Counted from the first letter of the stretch, positions 39,478-47,962 are shown. The stretch is 64,000 nt of DNA from Pseudacidovorax sp. NFM-22 (GCF_021401245.1 NZ_JACBFY010000006.1:372001-436000), one strand, 5' to 3'. Notes: generated by a model from the letters alone, not told the origin. Numbers and translations are program-made.

Positions 39478-39723
39478 ATGGATTGGATCGGTCTGCTTCA
39501 ATGGCCCGCGTTCGCGGCCTCGGTCATCTCGGCCTGGCTCGTGGCTTCGAACGACAAGCGTCGGCGCAACACCGGCTTCTGGATCTTCCTGGCCAGCAAC
39601 GTGATGTGGGGAGCCTGGGGCCTGCACACGCAGGCCTGGGCCCTCATCGCGCTCCAGCTGTGCCTGGCCGTGATGAACGTGCGCGGCCTGCGCAAGACCG
39701 AGACGGGCGACAAGGGAGATTGA
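39478..39723 (+). CDS. Small membrane protein of unknown function (81 aa)
   Basis: An 81-aa protein with about three hydrophobic segments: LLQWPAFAASVISAWLVAS, GFWIFLASNVMWGAWGLH and TQAWALIALQLCLAVMNVRG. These are connected by a basic loop (NDKRRRNTG), so the N-terminus is probably outside. AAGGA lies 9 bp before the ATG at 39478. The pattern resembles small PQ-loop or YgjV-like membrane proteins, but no family is certain. TGCGGCA and TGCCGCA half-sites 18 nt apart (39433-39464) lie immediately upstream and touch the ribosome-binding site. Confidence 0.7.
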   Translation: MDWIGLLQWPAFAASVISAWLVASNDKRRRNTGFWIFLASNVMWGAWGLHTQAWALIALQLCLAVMNVRGLRKTETGDKGD

Positions 39724-39769
39724 GCGGACGGGCGGCGAGGGCAACGGTGGCCCGGCCCGTCCGGCCCGT

Positions 39770-40114
39770 TCAGCGCGAAGGCGCGGCGGAGGCCTCGATG
39801 AACTGCAGTTCGACCGCCGGCTCGCCGGGTCGCACGCCCAGCGACTGGTTGGCGGCCTCCTGGGCGCAGAGCAGGACGTCGATGGCCAGGTCCTCGGCCT
39901 CGCTGAGCGGGCAGTCGCCGGTGGCGCCCGACTGCTCCCAGTCGGCGAGCTTTTCCATGGCCTGCCAGGCGAACTGCGGCGCCACCCGTGTCACACGAAA
40001 GACGTCATGTGCGGCCTCCAGCGCCGTGCTGTGCTGGGCCAGCGTGCCGTCGGGCACGAGGACCTGCATCATCACGGCGGGGCGGGTGGCGGCGGCGGTG
40101 CTTCGGGCGTCCAT
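39770..40114 (-). CDS. Hypothetical protein (114 aa)
   Basis: A soluble 114-aa protein, mostly helical (STALEAAHDVFRVTRVAPQF, AEDLAIDVLLCAQEAANQSL), without membrane segments or a known motif. I do not recognise a family. It lies 29 bp upstream of the aminotransferase stop and is convergent with the small membrane protein gene. The coding call is supported by frame length, codon composition and close packing with neighbours. Confidence 0.6.
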   Translation of the reverse strand: MDARSTAAATRPAVMMQVLVPDGTLAQHSTALEAAHDVFRVTRVAPQFAWQAMEKLADWEQSGATGDCPLSEAEDLAIDVLLCAQEAANQSLGVRPGEPAVELQFIEASAAPSR

Positions 40115-40143
40115 CCCCGTATTGAAGCACGAGCGGCTGAACG

Positions 40144-41502
40144 TCAGGCGACTTCCTGCAGCGCCTCGCCCACGGCGTTGATCAGGCGGTCGATCTCGGC
40201 ACGCTCGGTGATGAAGGGCGGCGCCAGCTGGATGGTGTCGGCGCCGTAGCGCACGTAGAAGCCCTTCTTCCAGCAGGCCATGGCGATTTCATAGGGCCGC
40301 TTGGCCGGCTCGCCGGGCACCGGTGCGATGGTGATGCCCGCGGCCAGGCCGAAGTTGCGGATGTCGGCGACGTGCTTGGCGCCCTTGAGGCTGTGCACCG
40401 CGGTCTCGAAGTAGGGCGCCAGCGCCTTCACGCGGCCGGGGCCGTCTTCAGCGATCAGCAGGTCCAGTGCGGCGATGCCGGCGGCGCAGGCCACCGGGTG
40501 GGCCGAGTAGGTGTAGCCGTGCGGAAACTCGACCAGGTAGTCCGGGCCGCCGGCGGCCATGAAGGTGTCGTAGATCTCCTTGGTGGCCACCACGCCGCCC
40601 AGCGGCTGCACGCCGTTGGTCACTTGCTTGGCGAAGTTCAGGATGTCCGGCGTCACGCCGAAGGCCTCGGCACCCGTCATGGCGCCGGCGCGGCCGAAGC
40701 CGGTGATGACCTCGTCGAAGATCAGCAGGATGTTGTTCTGCGTGCAGATCTCGCGCAGGCGCTGCAGGTAGCCCACCGGCGGAATCACCACGCCGGCCGA
40801 GCCGGAGAAGGGCTCGACGATCACGGCGGCGATGTTCGACGCGTCGTGCAGGGCGATCACGTCCAGCAGTCGGTTGGCCAGCTCCACGCCGCCCACTTCG
40901 GGCATGCCCTTGGCGAAGGTGCCCATGGCGGGCTGGGTGTGGGGCAGGTGGTCGGCTTCGACGCCCTGGCCGAAGGTCTTGCGGTTGCCGCCGATGCCGC
41001 CGACGGAGATGCCGCCGAAGTTGACGCCGTGGTAGCCCTTCTCGCGGCCGATCAGGCGGGTCTTGGTGCCCTGGCCCTTGGCGCGCCAGTAGGCGCGGGC
41101 CAGCTTGAGGGAGGTGTCGGCCGACTCGGAGCCGGAGTCGGTGAAGAAGACGTAGTCCAGCCCCTGGGGCATCAGCGCCTTGACCTTGTTGGCCAGCTCG
41201 AACGAGAGCGGATGCCCGAACTGGAAGGCCGGCGAATAGTCCAGCGTGGCCACCTGGCGGGCCACGGCCTCGCTGATCTCGTTGCGGCAGTGGCCGAGGC
41301 CCGTGCACCACAGGCCCGACAGGCCGTCGAAGATCTTGCGGCCATCGGCGTCGGTGAAGTAGGCGCCCTTGCCGCTCACGATGATGCGCGGGTCGGCCTT
41401 GAACTGGCGGTTGCCGGTGAAGGGCATCCAGTGGGCTTCGAGCCAGGCGGCGTCGGTGCGCACGGTGGGGGCCGGGGCGGGAGAGGCGAGGGTGGAGCTC
41501 AT
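40144..41502 (-). CDS. Class III omega-amino acid--pyruvate aminotransferase
   Basis: PLP enzyme of 452 aa in the beta-alanine:pyruvate / omega-transaminase group. Landmarks are the substrate region WMPFTGNRQFKADPRII, the phosphate-binding GSESADTSLKLARAYW, the PLP-pyridine Asp in LLIFDEVITGFGR and the Schiff-base Lys in ILNFAKQVTNGVQPLGG. It transfers an omega-amino group (beta-alanine, GABA, putrescine or arylalkylamines) to pyruvate. Length is typical. It is divergent from a LysR gene, with a large inverted repeat between, so the LysR protein probably controls it. Confidence 0.92.
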   Translation of the reverse strand: MSSTLASPAPAPTVRTDAAWLEAHWMPFTGNRQFKADPRIIVSGKGAYFTDADGRKIFDGLSGLWCTGLGHCRNEISEAVARQVATLDYSPAFQFGHPLSFELANKVKALMPQGLDYVFFTDSGSESADTSLKLARAYWRAKGQGTKTRLIGREKGYHGVNFGGISVGGIGGNRKTFGQGVEADHLPHTQPAMGTFAKGMPEVGGVELANRLLDVIALHDASNIAAVIVEPFSGSAGVVIPPVGYLQRLREICTQNNILLIFDEVITGFGRAGAMTGAEAFGVTPDILNFAKQVTNGVQPLGGVVATKEIYDTFMAAGGPDYLVEFPHGYTYSAHPVACAAGIAALDLLIAEDGPGRVKALAPYFETAVHSLKGAKHVADIRNFGLAAGITIAPVPGEPAKRPYEIAMACWKKGFYVRYGADTIQLAPPFITERAEIDRLINAVGEALQEVA

Positions 41503-41532
41503 GGCGGCGGTAGGAAAGGTCGGGGGATGGGC

Positions 41533-41633
41533 AATGCCAGTCAGTCAACCAAAGTCCGTTCGGGCTGAGCTTGTCGAAGCCTGGCGCAGGCCCTTCGACA
41601 AGCTCAGGGCGGACGGGTCAACTGACTGGCATT
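41533..41633. repeat. Nested inverted repeat between aminotransferase and LysR genes
   Basis: Outer arms AATGCCAGTCAGT (41533-41545) and ACTGACTGGCATT (41621-41633) are perfect 13-bp inverted repeats. They enclose an inner inverted pair, GTCCGTTCGGGCTGAGCTTG and CAAGCTCAGGGCGGAC. The inner CTGAGC/GCTCAG element is a widespread bacterial intergenic repeat. The outer perfect arms give it the look of a small non-autonomous insertion. It lies 31 bp from the aminotransferase start. Confidence 0.75.
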
Positions 41634-41705
41634 GGGAATAGGCGTGATTGTGGCCATGCCGATACTGGCGAAAATGGACATTCATCACTGTTCACTTGAC
41701 GATCC

Positions 41706-42740
41706 ATGCAAGCAAGAAAGCCGCGTGCCGCCGCGCCCGCTGCGGCGGCGCCGCCGGTGACCCGGGGCAAGGCGAAGCCGGCCGGCGCCTCGGAAGAAGC
41801 CCGTCCGCGCGGCCGTGCCGTGCTGGGCCAGGTCAGCGACATGGACCTGCGCCTGCTGCGCGTGTTCAAGGCGGTGGTCGACTGCGGCGGCATGACCGCG
41901 GCCGAGCTGGAGCTGAACATCGGCACCTCCACCGTCAGCCGCCACGTCAAGGACCTGGAAACGCGCCTGGGCCTGACGCTGTGCCGGCGTGGGCGCACTG
42001 GCTTCGCCCTCACGCCGGAGGGGCAGAAGGTCTACGAGCAGACGCTGGGCCTGCTGGCGGCGGTGGACACCTTCCGCGGGGGCATCGACGAGATCCACGG
42101 TCGCATGGGCGGCGAGCTGGAGGTGGCGCTGTTCGACAAGACGGCCAGCAACCCGCAGGCCCGCATCGGGGAGGCCATGGCGCGCTTTGCCGAGCGCGCG
42201 CCCAGCGTGTCGCTGAACGTGCACGTGGCCTCGCTCAATGCCATCGAGCGCGGCGTGATCGACGGCCGCTTCCATGTGGGCGTGGTGCCGGCGCACCGGG
42301 CTTCGCAGAGCCTGGCCTATGCCGACCTGTTCGGCGAGACGATGCAGCTCTATGCCGGTCGCGGCCATCCCCTGTTCGAGGCCGACACCGACGCGCTGGA
42401 CTGGGCCGACCTGCGCCGCCATGCCTTCGCCGGCCTGGGCTACCACTCGCCCAACATGGAGCTGAGCCACCGCGCACGTCTGACCCGGCGCGCCACCGGC
42501 TACGACCAGGAGGCCATCGCGCTGCTGCTGCTGTCCGGGCGCTACCTGGGCTTCCTGCCCGACCACTATGCGGCCGGCTTCGAGCGCGAAGGCCGGTTGC
42601 GGGCTCTGGCGCCGCAGCGCCTGGTCTACGACTGCCGCTTCGTCGGCGTGTGGCGCCGCTCGCCGCAGCCGGCGCGGGCCACGGCGCTGTTCGCGCAATG
42701 CCTGCAGGAGGCGCACGCAGCGGCGTCGTCGCCCCAATGA
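41706..42740 (+). CDS. LysR-family transcriptional regulator (beside aminotransferase)
   Basis: A 344-aa LTTR with a basic, Ala-rich N-terminal extension of about 45 residues. The winged HTH follows (LRLLRVFKAVVDCGGMTAAE, STVSRHVKDLETRLGLTLCR), then the effector domain (GELEVALFDKTASNPQARIG). The extension is longer than usual and may be partly untranslated, but no better start codon with a ribosome-binding site was seen. It is divergent from the aminotransferase gene and convergent with the Bug gene, with a shared hairpin between. Its likely target is the aminotransferase. Confidence 0.9.
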   Translation: MQARKPRAAAPAAAAPPVTRGKAKPAGASEEARPRGRAVLGQVSDMDLRLLRVFKAVVDCGGMTAAELELNIGTSTVSRHVKDLETRLGLTLCRRGRTGFALTPEGQKVYEQTLGLLAAVDTFRGGIDEIHGRMGGELEVALFDKTASNPQARIGEAMARFAERAPSVSLNVHVASLNAIERGVIDGRFHVGVVPAHRASQSLAYADLFGETMQLYAGRGHPLFEADTDALDWADLRRHAFAGLGYHSPNMELSHRARLTRRATGYDQEAIALLLLSGRYLGFLPDHYAAGFEREGRLRALAPQRLVYDCRFVGVWRRSPQPARATALFAQCLQEAHAAASSPQ

Positions 42741-42763
42741 AAAAGCCGGCCAGGGGCCGGCTT
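42741..42763 (-). terminator. Rho-independent terminator of the Bug gene
   Basis: AAGCCGGCC and GGCCGGCTT pair around AGG. Read on the minus strand the hairpin is followed by a short T-run (complement of AAAAA at 42740-42744). It lies 32 bp after the Bug gene stop. It also sits 3 bp after the LysR stop, so it may act in both directions. Confidence 0.8.
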
Positions 42764-42794
42764 GCGCAGGCGTGCGGGACGTGCCCGCGACTCC

Positions 42795-43775
42795 TTATTC
42801 GGGCTTGACGCCCGCGCTGCGCAGGCTGTCGCCCCAGCGCTGCGTCTCGTGCTGCACGAAGCTGCGCACTTCGGCGGGCGTCATGTTGCCGGCCGTCACG
42901 CCCTGCTCGGCGAAGCGGGTCTTGACCTCGGGGTTGGCCAGCGCGGTGCGCAGTTCCTTCTGCATGCGCTCCTGCACGGCGGCGGGCGTGTTGTGCGGGG
43001 CCATGAGCGCGAACCAGGTCGTCATCTCGTAGCCCGGCACGCCGGCTTCGGCCAGGGGCGGCAGGTTGGGGAAGATGGGCGAACGGGTGGCCGAGGTCAC
43101 GGCCAGGGCGCGCACCTTGTTCGCCTTGATGTGGGGCGAGGCCGAGGGGCTGGTCTCCAGCGCCATCTGGATGTTGCCGGCCAGCAGGTCGGCCATCATG
43201 GGCGCACCGCCCTTGTAGGGCACGTGCGTGATGTCGGTCTTGGTGATGGCGCGGAACAGCTCGCCGGCCAGGTGCTCGGTGCTGCCGGGGCCGGCCGAGC
43301 CGTAGTTGAGCTTGCCCGGGTTGGCCTTGGCATAGGCGATCAGCTCGGGCACGGTCTTGGCCGGCACCGACGGGTTGACGATCAGCACGTTGGGCGTGGT
43401 GCCGATCAGGCCGATAGGATCGAAGTCGCGGCCGAAGTCGTAGGGCAGGCTCTTGTAGAGCGCCGGTGCCACGGCGTGGGCGATGGCGGCCATCAGGAAG
43501 GTGTTGCCGTCCGGCGTGGCGCGGGCGGCGATGCCGGCGCCCAGGGTGCCGCCGGCACCGCCGCGGTTGTCCACCACCACCGGCACGCCCAGCTGGGTCG
43601 ACAGCTTCTGCCCCACGATGCGGGCCAGGATGTCGTTGGTGCCGCCGGCCGCGAAAGGCACGATGAGGGTGATGGGCTTGGAAGGCCAGTCGGCCGCCGC
43701 AGCGATGCCGGCAGCGCCGGTGAGGGTGGAAAAGGCCAGGGCGCTCAGCACGGCGCGGCGGGAGATCGATCGCAT
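42795..43775 (-). CDS. Bug-family tripartite tricarboxylate transporter substrate-binding protein
   Basis: A 326-aa exported binding protein. The signal peptide is MRSISRRAVLSALAFSTLTG to AAAA, with a twin-Arg-like start. The Bug pattern is clear: ITLIVPFAAGGTNDILARIV, VDNRGGAGGTLGAGIAARA, GPGSTEHLAGELFRAITKT and HVPYKGGAPMMADLLAGNI. The conserved Asn-Asp in GGTNDI is intact, unlike the Val-Asp of the Bug protein at 8399. It would bind a carboxylated ligand in the periplasm. No TctAB genes adjoin. Start at 43775 is chosen because it begins the signal peptide. Confidence 0.9.
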   Translation of the reverse strand: MRSISRRAVLSALAFSTLTGAAGIAAAADWPSKPITLIVPFAAGGTNDILARIVGQKLSTQLGVPVVVDNRGGAGGTLGAGIAARATPDGNTFLMAAIAHAVAPALYKSLPYDFGRDFDPIGLIGTTPNVLIVNPSVPAKTVPELIAYAKANPGKLNYGSAGPGSTEHLAGELFRAITKTDITHVPYKGGAPMMADLLAGNIQMALETSPSASPHIKANKVRALAVTSATRSPIFPNLPPLAEAGVPGYEMTTWFALMAPHNTPAAVQERMQKELRTALANPEVKTRFAEQGVTAGNMTPAEVRSFVQHETQRWGDSLRSAGVKPE

Positions 43776-43887
43776 GGTCGGCGGGTCCGGAAAAGGAGGG
43801 AGAGAGGAAAGAAAAGAGCGCCGGCGCGGGCATGCGCGGCGCGGGTCCGACCACCGGGAGCGGCGGCCGGCCACCGGGGGGGCTCGC

Positions 43888-44679
43888 TCAGCGCGTGCCG
43901 CCCTTGGTCATCGGCACCAGGCCGGTCGAGCGGATGACCTCCGCGTTCTCGGGCGTGGCCAGGAAGCGCAGGAAGCGCGTGGCTTCGTCGCGGCGCGGGC
44001 TGCTGGCGACGACGGCGGCGGAGAACTCGGTCACGTACTGCACGTCGGCCGGCAGGTCGCCCACGATGTCGATGCCATGCACCGGCAGCAGTTCGCTGCG
44101 CTGCTGGCAGCCGAAGTCGGCTTCCTTGGACGCGATGATCTCGCCCACCGGCGTGGCCGGGATCTTGCGGCCCTTGCCGCGCATCTGCTCGGCGATGCCC
44201 AGCTTGGGCAGCATCTCGCGCTCGATGTACTCGCCGCTGGCGCTGTCGGACCAGGCCACGGAGCGGGCATTCAGCAGCGTCTGGCGCAACTTGTCGACGG
44301 TGCTGATGTCGGGTCGCGGCGCACCCTGGGGCACGGCGCAGGCGATGGTGGAGTCGGCCAGCACGACCTTGGAGCCCGGCACCAGCTGGCCGGTGGCCAT
44401 CAGCTTGTCGAGCGCGTCGCCGACCATGATGACGACGTCGATGGGTTCCTTGCGGTCCAGTCGCTGGGGAATGGCGTTCTTGGTGGCGCCCATCGACGGG
44501 CCCCACTGCGAGTTGACCTCATGGTCGGGCTGCTTCTGCCACTCGGCCACCAGCTTCTTGTAGGCCGCCGCGAAGCCGCCGGAGGAGACGACGGTCAGGG
44601 GTTCGGCCAGGGCATTGCCGGCAAAGGCGAGGAAGAGGGCGGCGCAGGCGAAGCTTCGCTTCAGGCTTGTCTCGGTCAT
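43888..44679 (-). CDS. ModA-like periplasmic substrate-binding protein
   Basis: A 263-aa exported protein (signal MTETSLKRSFACAALFLAFA to ALAE) of the molybdate-binding-like family. Landmarks are LTVVSSGGFAAAYKKLVAEW, NAIPQRLDRKEPIDVVIMVG, SVAWSDSASGEYIEREMLPK and LPADVQYVTEFSAAVVASSP. No modB or modC follows, and molybdate binding by orphan family members is often absent, so the ligand is more likely an organic anion. It is divergent from a LysR gene, with an inverted repeat between. No membrane partner is visible. Confidence 0.85.
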   Translation of the reverse strand: MTETSLKRSFACAALFLAFAGNALAEPLTVVSSGGFAAAYKKLVAEWQKQPDHEVNSQWGPSMGATKNAIPQRLDRKEPIDVVIMVGDALDKLMATGQLVPGSKVVLADSTIACAVPQGAPRPDISTVDKLRQTLLNARSVAWSDSASGEYIEREMLPKLGIAEQMRGKGRKIPATPVGEIIASKEADFGCQQRSELLPVHGIDIVGDLPADVQYVTEFSAAVVASSPRRDEATRFLRFLATPENAEVIRSTGLVPMTKGGTR

Positions 44680-44727
44680 GTTCTTGGAGGATGGGTTGAA
44701 ACCGGCCCGCATCGTCGGTGCCGCGCG

Positions 44728-44764
44728 TTGTTGCGACAAGTGCAACGTTCAATACACTTGTTGC
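44728..44764. promoter_or_regulatory. LysR-type operator and promoter, divergent region
   Basis: GCGACAAGTG (44733-44742) and CACTTGTTGC (44755-44764) form a 10-bp inverted repeat with one mismatch and a 12-nt spacer. TTGTTG at 44728 and AATACA at 44751 are 17 nt apart and could be -35 and -10 for the LysR gene, whose GTG is at 44765. Transcripts would then start at or near the start codon. Confidence 0.6.
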
Positions 44765-45700
44765 GTGCCACGCATCAATTTCGATCTCCAGCAACTGCAG
44801 GCCTTCGTGGCGGTCGCGGACCGCAGCGGCTTCCGGGCGGCGGCGGAAGACCTTCACCTCTCGCCCGCCGCGCTCAGCCGCCGCGTGGACCGGCTGGAAC
44901 AGCTGCTGGGCGCGCGCCTCTTCGAGCGCACCACGCGGGATGTGCGGCTCACGCGCGTGGGCGAGTCCTTCCTGTCGCGGGCGCGCATGGCATTGGACGA
45001 CCTGGAGGCTGCGGTGCTGGGCGTGCACGAGATCGCCGCACGCCATGCGGGCCGCATCTCCATCGCCTGCGTGCCCACCGTGGCGACGGCGCGCATGCCG
45101 CAGCTGATCGAGGGCTTCAGCCGCCGGCTGCCGCAGGTGCGGGTGCGGCTGATGGATGGCGGCATGGACGAGGTGGCGGCCGCCGTGCGCACGGGTGAGG
45201 CCGACCTGGGCCTGGGTTTCAGCGGCGTGACCGACCCGGCGCTGAACTTCGAGCCCCTGCTGGAAGAGCGCTATGTGCTCGCCGTGCGCCGCGACCATCC
45301 GCTGGCGCGCAAGCGCTCGCCGAGCCTGGCGATGTTCGCCGGCGAGCGCTGGGTGGCGGTGGCGCGCACCAGCGGTAACCGGCGCCTGATCGATGCCGGC
45401 CTGGGGGCCGACCAGCGTCCGCCTCCGGCTTGGCTGGAGGTCGGCCATGTGAGTGCGCTGCTCGCGATGGTGGAGGCGGGCCTGGGGGTCGGGCTGGTGC
45501 CCGAGTTGGCATTGCACCCGCGCCACACGACGCTCAAAGGCCTGCGCCTGGCGGATGTGCCGCTGAAGCGCCGCATGGGCGCGCTGACGCTGGCCGGCGC
45601 CACGCCGTCGCCGCTGGCGCAGCGCTTCCTGGCGCATCTGCGCAGCGCCTGGCGCGAGATTCCGCAGGCCGCGCCGGCCGCCGACGCGGCATCCGGTTGA
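44765..45700 (+). CDS. LysR-family transcriptional regulator (beside ModA-like gene)
   Basis: A 311-aa LTTR. HTH: FDLQQLQAFVAVADRSGFRA and LSPAALSRRVDRLEQLLGAR. Effector domain: GRISIACVPTVATARMPQLI and LGVGLVPELALHP. The only start that fits the domain is GTG at 44765 (MPRINFDLQQL). No ribosome-binding site precedes it, because an inverted repeat occupies that space, so the message may be leaderless. It is divergent from the ModA-like gene and probably controls it and itself. Confidence 0.88.
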   Translation: MPRINFDLQQLQAFVAVADRSGFRAAAEDLHLSPAALSRRVDRLEQLLGARLFERTTRDVRLTRVGESFLSRARMALDDLEAAVLGVHEIAARHAGRISIACVPTVATARMPQLIEGFSRRLPQVRVRLMDGGMDEVAAAVRTGEADLGLGFSGVTDPALNFEPLLEERYVLAVRRDHPLARKRSPSLAMFAGERWVAVARTSGNRRLIDAGLGADQRPPPAWLEVGHVSALLAMVEAGLGVGLVPELALHPRHTTLKGLRLADVPLKRRMGALTLAGATPSPLAQRFLAHLRSAWREIPQAAPAADAASG

Positions 45701-45804
45701 TCCAACTCAAACACGCGGCGAAAGCCGCGGGCGCCGCATCGACATGCGGTGGACTCAGGTCAAGAATCCGCCGTTCTTCGTCTTTCCGCCCCGGCGCCGG
45801 CCCC

Positions 45805-46584
45805 GTGCCCATCGAGCTCTACCGCGACGCGCAGCATGCCTGCCTGATGTTCACCGACTTGGTCCGCGACGGCGGCGAGGCGGTGCAGTGCAACCAGTTC
45901 CTGCTGATCGACCAGGGCGTGGGCGCGATCATCGATCCGGGCGGCAACATCGCCTTCAACGAGCTCTTCCTGGGCATGACGCGGCATTTCCCGCCCAACC
46001 GACTGAGCTATCTGATCGCCTCGCATGCCGACCCCGACATCATTGCCTCGCTGGACCGCTGGCTGACCACCACCTCGGCGCAGCTGGTGATCTCGCGCAT
46101 CTGGGCGCGCTTTGCGCCGCACTTCGCCAAGAGCGGCAAGACGACGGAGCGTGTGCTGTCGGTGCCCGATGCGGGCGGGCGGCTGCGGTTGGGAGGCAGC
46201 GAGTTGTGGCTGCTGCCCGCGCACTTCCTGCATTCGGAAGGCAACTTCCAGTTCTACGACCCCGTGAGCCGCATCCTGTTCTCGGGGGATCTGGGCGCCT
46301 CGATGGTGGGCGGTACCGAGGCGCAGACGCCGGTGACGGACTTCGCCCGCATCCGCCCGCACATGGAAGCCTTCCACCGCCGCTACATGGTGTCCAACAA
46401 GGTGATGCGGCTGTGGGTGCGCATGGCACGGCAGCTGGACATCGCACTGCTGGTGCCGCAGCACGGCGCGCCGCTCGCGGGGCCGGCCATCGGCGCTTTT
46501 CTGGACTGGGCCGAATCCCTGCAGTGCGGGATCGACCTGCTGGGGCAGGACGCCTACCTCGTGCCGTCGGGCGTGTTGGGATAG
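45805..46584 (+). CDS. Flavodiiron-type metallo-beta-lactamase-fold protein (ODP domain only)
   Basis: A 259-aa cytoplasmic protein from GTG at 45805, resembling the diiron half of flavodiiron NO/O2 reductases. Candidate ligands are H74-x-D76-x-D78 (ASHADPDII), His in PAHFLHSEGNF, Asp in LFSGDLGAS and His in VPQHGAP. The canonical H-x-E-x-D-H becomes H-A-D-P-D-I, so the second Glu is Asp and the last His is missing. No flavodoxin domain follows, so a partner flavoprotein would be needed for reduction. Function could be NO/O2 reduction, redox sensing or hydrolysis. It follows the LysR gene by 104 bp. Confidence 0.75.
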   Translation: MPIELYRDAQHACLMFTDLVRDGGEAVQCNQFLLIDQGVGAIIDPGGNIAFNELFLGMTRHFPPNRLSYLIASHADPDIIASLDRWLTTTSAQLVISRIWARFAPHFAKSGKTTERVLSVPDAGGRLRLGGSELWLLPAHFLHSEGNFQFYDPVSRILFSGDLGASMVGGTEAQTPVTDFARIRPHMEAFHRRYMVSNKVMRLWVRMARQLDIALLVPQHGAPLAGPAIGAFLDWAESLQCGIDLLGQDAYLVPSGVLG

Positions 46585-46599
46585 GCGCCCTGCACCGCC

Positions 46600-46833
46600 T
46601 CAGGCGGCGGCTTGGTCGCCTCCTTCGGGGCGGATCTTTCCGGCCTCCACATACTGGTCGTACTGCAGGCGCGGCATGGCCGTGGTGCCCACGGTGCCGG
46701 GCTCGGATTCCCACGACAGGGTGACGCTGTCGTCGGCTTCCAGTATCTCGACCCGGCCTTCCGGGATCTCGATGGGCGCGCCGTCGCCGGGCGTGAAGGT
46801 GACGTGGCCATGAATGGTGGCAAATCGGGGCAT
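46600..46833 (-). CDS. Small hypothetical protein (77 aa)
   Basis: A 77-aa soluble protein (MPRFATIHGHVTFTPGDG at the start) with alternating beta-like stretches (EGRVEILEADDSVTLSWESE) that suggest a small beta-sandwich. GAGGAG lies 7 bp before the ATG at 46833, a strong start signal. It resembles small conserved proteins of Burkholderiales without known function. Convergent with the metallo-hydrolase gene. Confidence 0.7.
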   Translation of the reverse strand: MPRFATIHGHVTFTPGDGAPIEIPEGRVEILEADDSVTLSWESEPGTVGTTAMPRLQYDQYVEAGKIRPEGGDQAAA

Positions 46834-46986
46834 TCGTTTCTCCTCGGACGATGGTTCGGGCGGGCCTTCCACTGCGGCCCGCCTCGCCGCGGATTGCATC
46901 AGGGCGGGGGCCGGATGCCGTGTCGGACGGCGGCGCATGCTGCAGCGCGGCAGGGTCGCTTTCCTGGCTGAGGCCGGCCGAAGGCT

Positions 46987-47865
46987 TCAGGCCTCGATGA
47001 AGAGCGCCGGGTCGACCATCGTCCGGTTGAGCATCACGCCCCAGTGCAGGTGCGGCCCCGTCACGCGGCCGGTGGCGCCCACGGCGCAGAACGCGTCGCC
47101 GGTGGCCAGGCGGTCGCCCACCTTGGCGTCGATGCGGCTGAGGTGGCAGTACATGCTCAGCAGGCCGCCGCCATGGTCCAGCCACACGGTGCCGCCGTTG
47201 AAGAAGTAGTCCCCCGTGTCGATCACCCGGCCGGGCAGCGGGGCGCGCACGGGCGTGCCGGTGCCGGCGGCGATGTCCATGCCGCTGTGCGGATTGCGGG
47301 CCTGGCCGTTGAACACGCGGCGCAGCCCGAAGGAACTGGAGCGGCGGCCGGGCACCGGCACCGCCATGGCCAGTTCGGCAGGCAACGGGTCGCTGAAGAT
47401 GGCCATCACGCCGGCCTGATGGTCGCGCTCGCGCTCGTAGCGGGCCTGGTCCGCGGCGGAGAGGTCGACGGTCTTGGGCGCCACGGTGAGCCGCTGCTCG
47501 GCATAGCGCTTGGGCGCGATGGCATAGGCGATGCGGCGGCTGCCGCCCGCCTCGTCGACCCGCACATGGGCCTCGCCGGGCTGCGCGGCCAGCGGTATGC
47601 CGACGATGGCCGTCCAGGCGATGGCGTCGCCCACCACCAGCACCGGCAGGCCCGCTTCGGTCTTCACGCGCGGCCGCTGGTTGGCGGGGCCCAGCGGCAG
47701 GCGTGCCACGCCGCCCGGCACCTGCAGCGAGCGTGGCCGCACGGCGGGCTCAGAGGTGGCGGACACGGGCCGCGCGGCCTGCGCAGCAAAGGGCGTGGAC
47801 AGGGGCAGGGCGCACAGGCCCAGCAGCGTGCGGCGGCGGTTCGGAAATCGAAAGTCTTGGGTCAT
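46987..47865 (-). CDS. M23-family metallopeptidase (LytM-type), exported
   Basis: A 292-aa cell-wall hydrolase or regulator. The N-terminal signal contains RRRTLLGLCALPLSTPF and is Tat-like, with cleavage near QAARP. The LytM domain in the last 120 residues has the zinc and catalytic motifs NPHSGMDIAAGTGTPV, LSMYCHLSRI and GPHLHWGVML. All the expected His and Asp residues are present, so it is likely active, cleaving peptide cross-links of peptidoglycan in the periplasm. It is divergent from pcp by about 100 bp. Confidence 0.9.
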   Translation of the reverse strand: MTQDFRFPNRRRTLLGLCALPLSTPFAAQAARPVSATSEPAVRPRSLQVPGGVARLPLGPANQRPRVKTEAGLPVLVVGDAIAWTAIVGIPLAAQPGEAHVRVDEAGGSRRIAYAIAPKRYAEQRLTVAPKTVDLSAADQARYERERDHQAGVMAIFSDPLPAELAMAVPVPGRRSSSFGLRRVFNGQARNPHSGMDIAAGTGTPVRAPLPGRVIDTGDYFFNGGTVWLDHGGGLLSMYCHLSRIDAKVGDRLATGDAFCAVGATGRVTGPHLHWGVMLNRTMVDPALFIEA

Positions 47866-47962
47866 GGGCAGGATGGACAGGCGAGCGGCCTGGCGGCCGG
47901 GCAGGCATGGAGCCTACCTGTCTGCGATACCCTTGCCGGCGCCTGCGTTCCTTCCTGCGTCC

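Noticed and set aside
39726-39762. GGACGGGC/GCCCGTCC hairpin after the small membrane protein gene as terminator
   Set aside because: The loop is long and no T-run follows on either strand, so the evidence is too weak to list.
43888-44679. Molybdate ABC transporter
   Set aside because: Only a ModA-like binding protein is present. No permease or ATPase gene adjoins and the divergent gene is a LysR regulator.
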